Below are positions 6,851 through 6,870 of a stretch of DNA of 6,870 nt, piece by piece; position 1 is the stretch's first letter; every line of letters begins with the position of its first letter. The translations under genes and the position numbers were made by a program. The notes below the pieces were generated by a model that worked only from the letters and a program-made list of their open reading frames with translations, was not told where the DNA came from and did no database searches. Origin of the DNA: Blastocatellia bacterium (lineage in GTDB: Bacteria; Acidobacteriota; Blastocatellia; Pyrinomonadales; Pyrinomonadaceae); the NCBI GenBank assembly GCA_003175865.1, contig PSRF01000206.1:1-6870 (forward strand), in the 5' to 3' direction.

Positions 6851-6870
6851 CCATGCACTTCCGTGCATGG
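6851..6870. repeat. Perfect 8-bp inverted repeat at the window edge
   Basis: CCATGCAC and GTGCATGG flank a TTCC loop, a tight hairpin ending on the last base of the window. On the minus strand it is followed by ATTCTTC, not a T-run. The plus-strand downstream sequence is outside the window, so a terminator of a plus-strand transcript cannot be judged. It may also be one unit of a dispersed palindromic repeat, given its likeness to the hairpin at 6727-6746. Confidence 0.6.

Overview
The window carries five protein-coding genes at roughly 50% GC (estimated by eye), densely packed, with no RNA gene, insertion sequence or CRISPR array visible. The first gene is a TolB/FlgO-like plus TPR protein of a style that is expanded in Acidobacteriota. 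There it commonly forms the C-terminal half of Ser/Thr kinases or of winged-helix regulators. An acidobacterial or similar soil/sediment bacterium is therefore the best guess, from family style only.

Layout: (1) 1-1383 (+), a TolB-like/TPR regulator fragment, probably cut at its 5' end by the window edge. (2) 1460-1939 (+), a small YfcE/MJ0936-type metallophosphoesterase. (3) 1917-4421 (-), a complete P2-type cation-transporting ATPase whose 3' end overlaps the phosphoesterase tail-to-tail by 23 bp. (4) A 223-bp divergent intergenic region with a sigma-54-like promoter facing the ATPase and a strong Shine-Dalgarno facing the next gene. (5) 4645-5625 (+), a tandem universal stress protein. (6) 5675-6685 (-), a zinc-type alcohol dehydrogenase converging on the stress protein. 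(7) 6686-6870, a non-coding leader with two perfect hairpins, one of which ends exactly at the window edge.

The ATPase, tandem Usp and alcohol dehydrogenase look like a stress/low-energy module. The pairing of a P2-type ATPase with a Usp resembles the ctpF-Rv1996 neighbourhood of the Mycobacterium tuberculosis DosR (hypoxia) regulon. A plausible reading is ion homeostasis (ATPase), ATP-sensing stress signalling (Usp) and redox balancing (ADH) under oxygen or energy limitation; this is inference from context.

I did not find a clearly new system. The points most worth a second look are the altered ion-binding residues of the ATPase (TM5 Glu to Leu and TM6 Asp to Asn relative to SERCA), the sigma-54-like promoter in front of it, and the paired hairpins upstream of the dehydrogenase.
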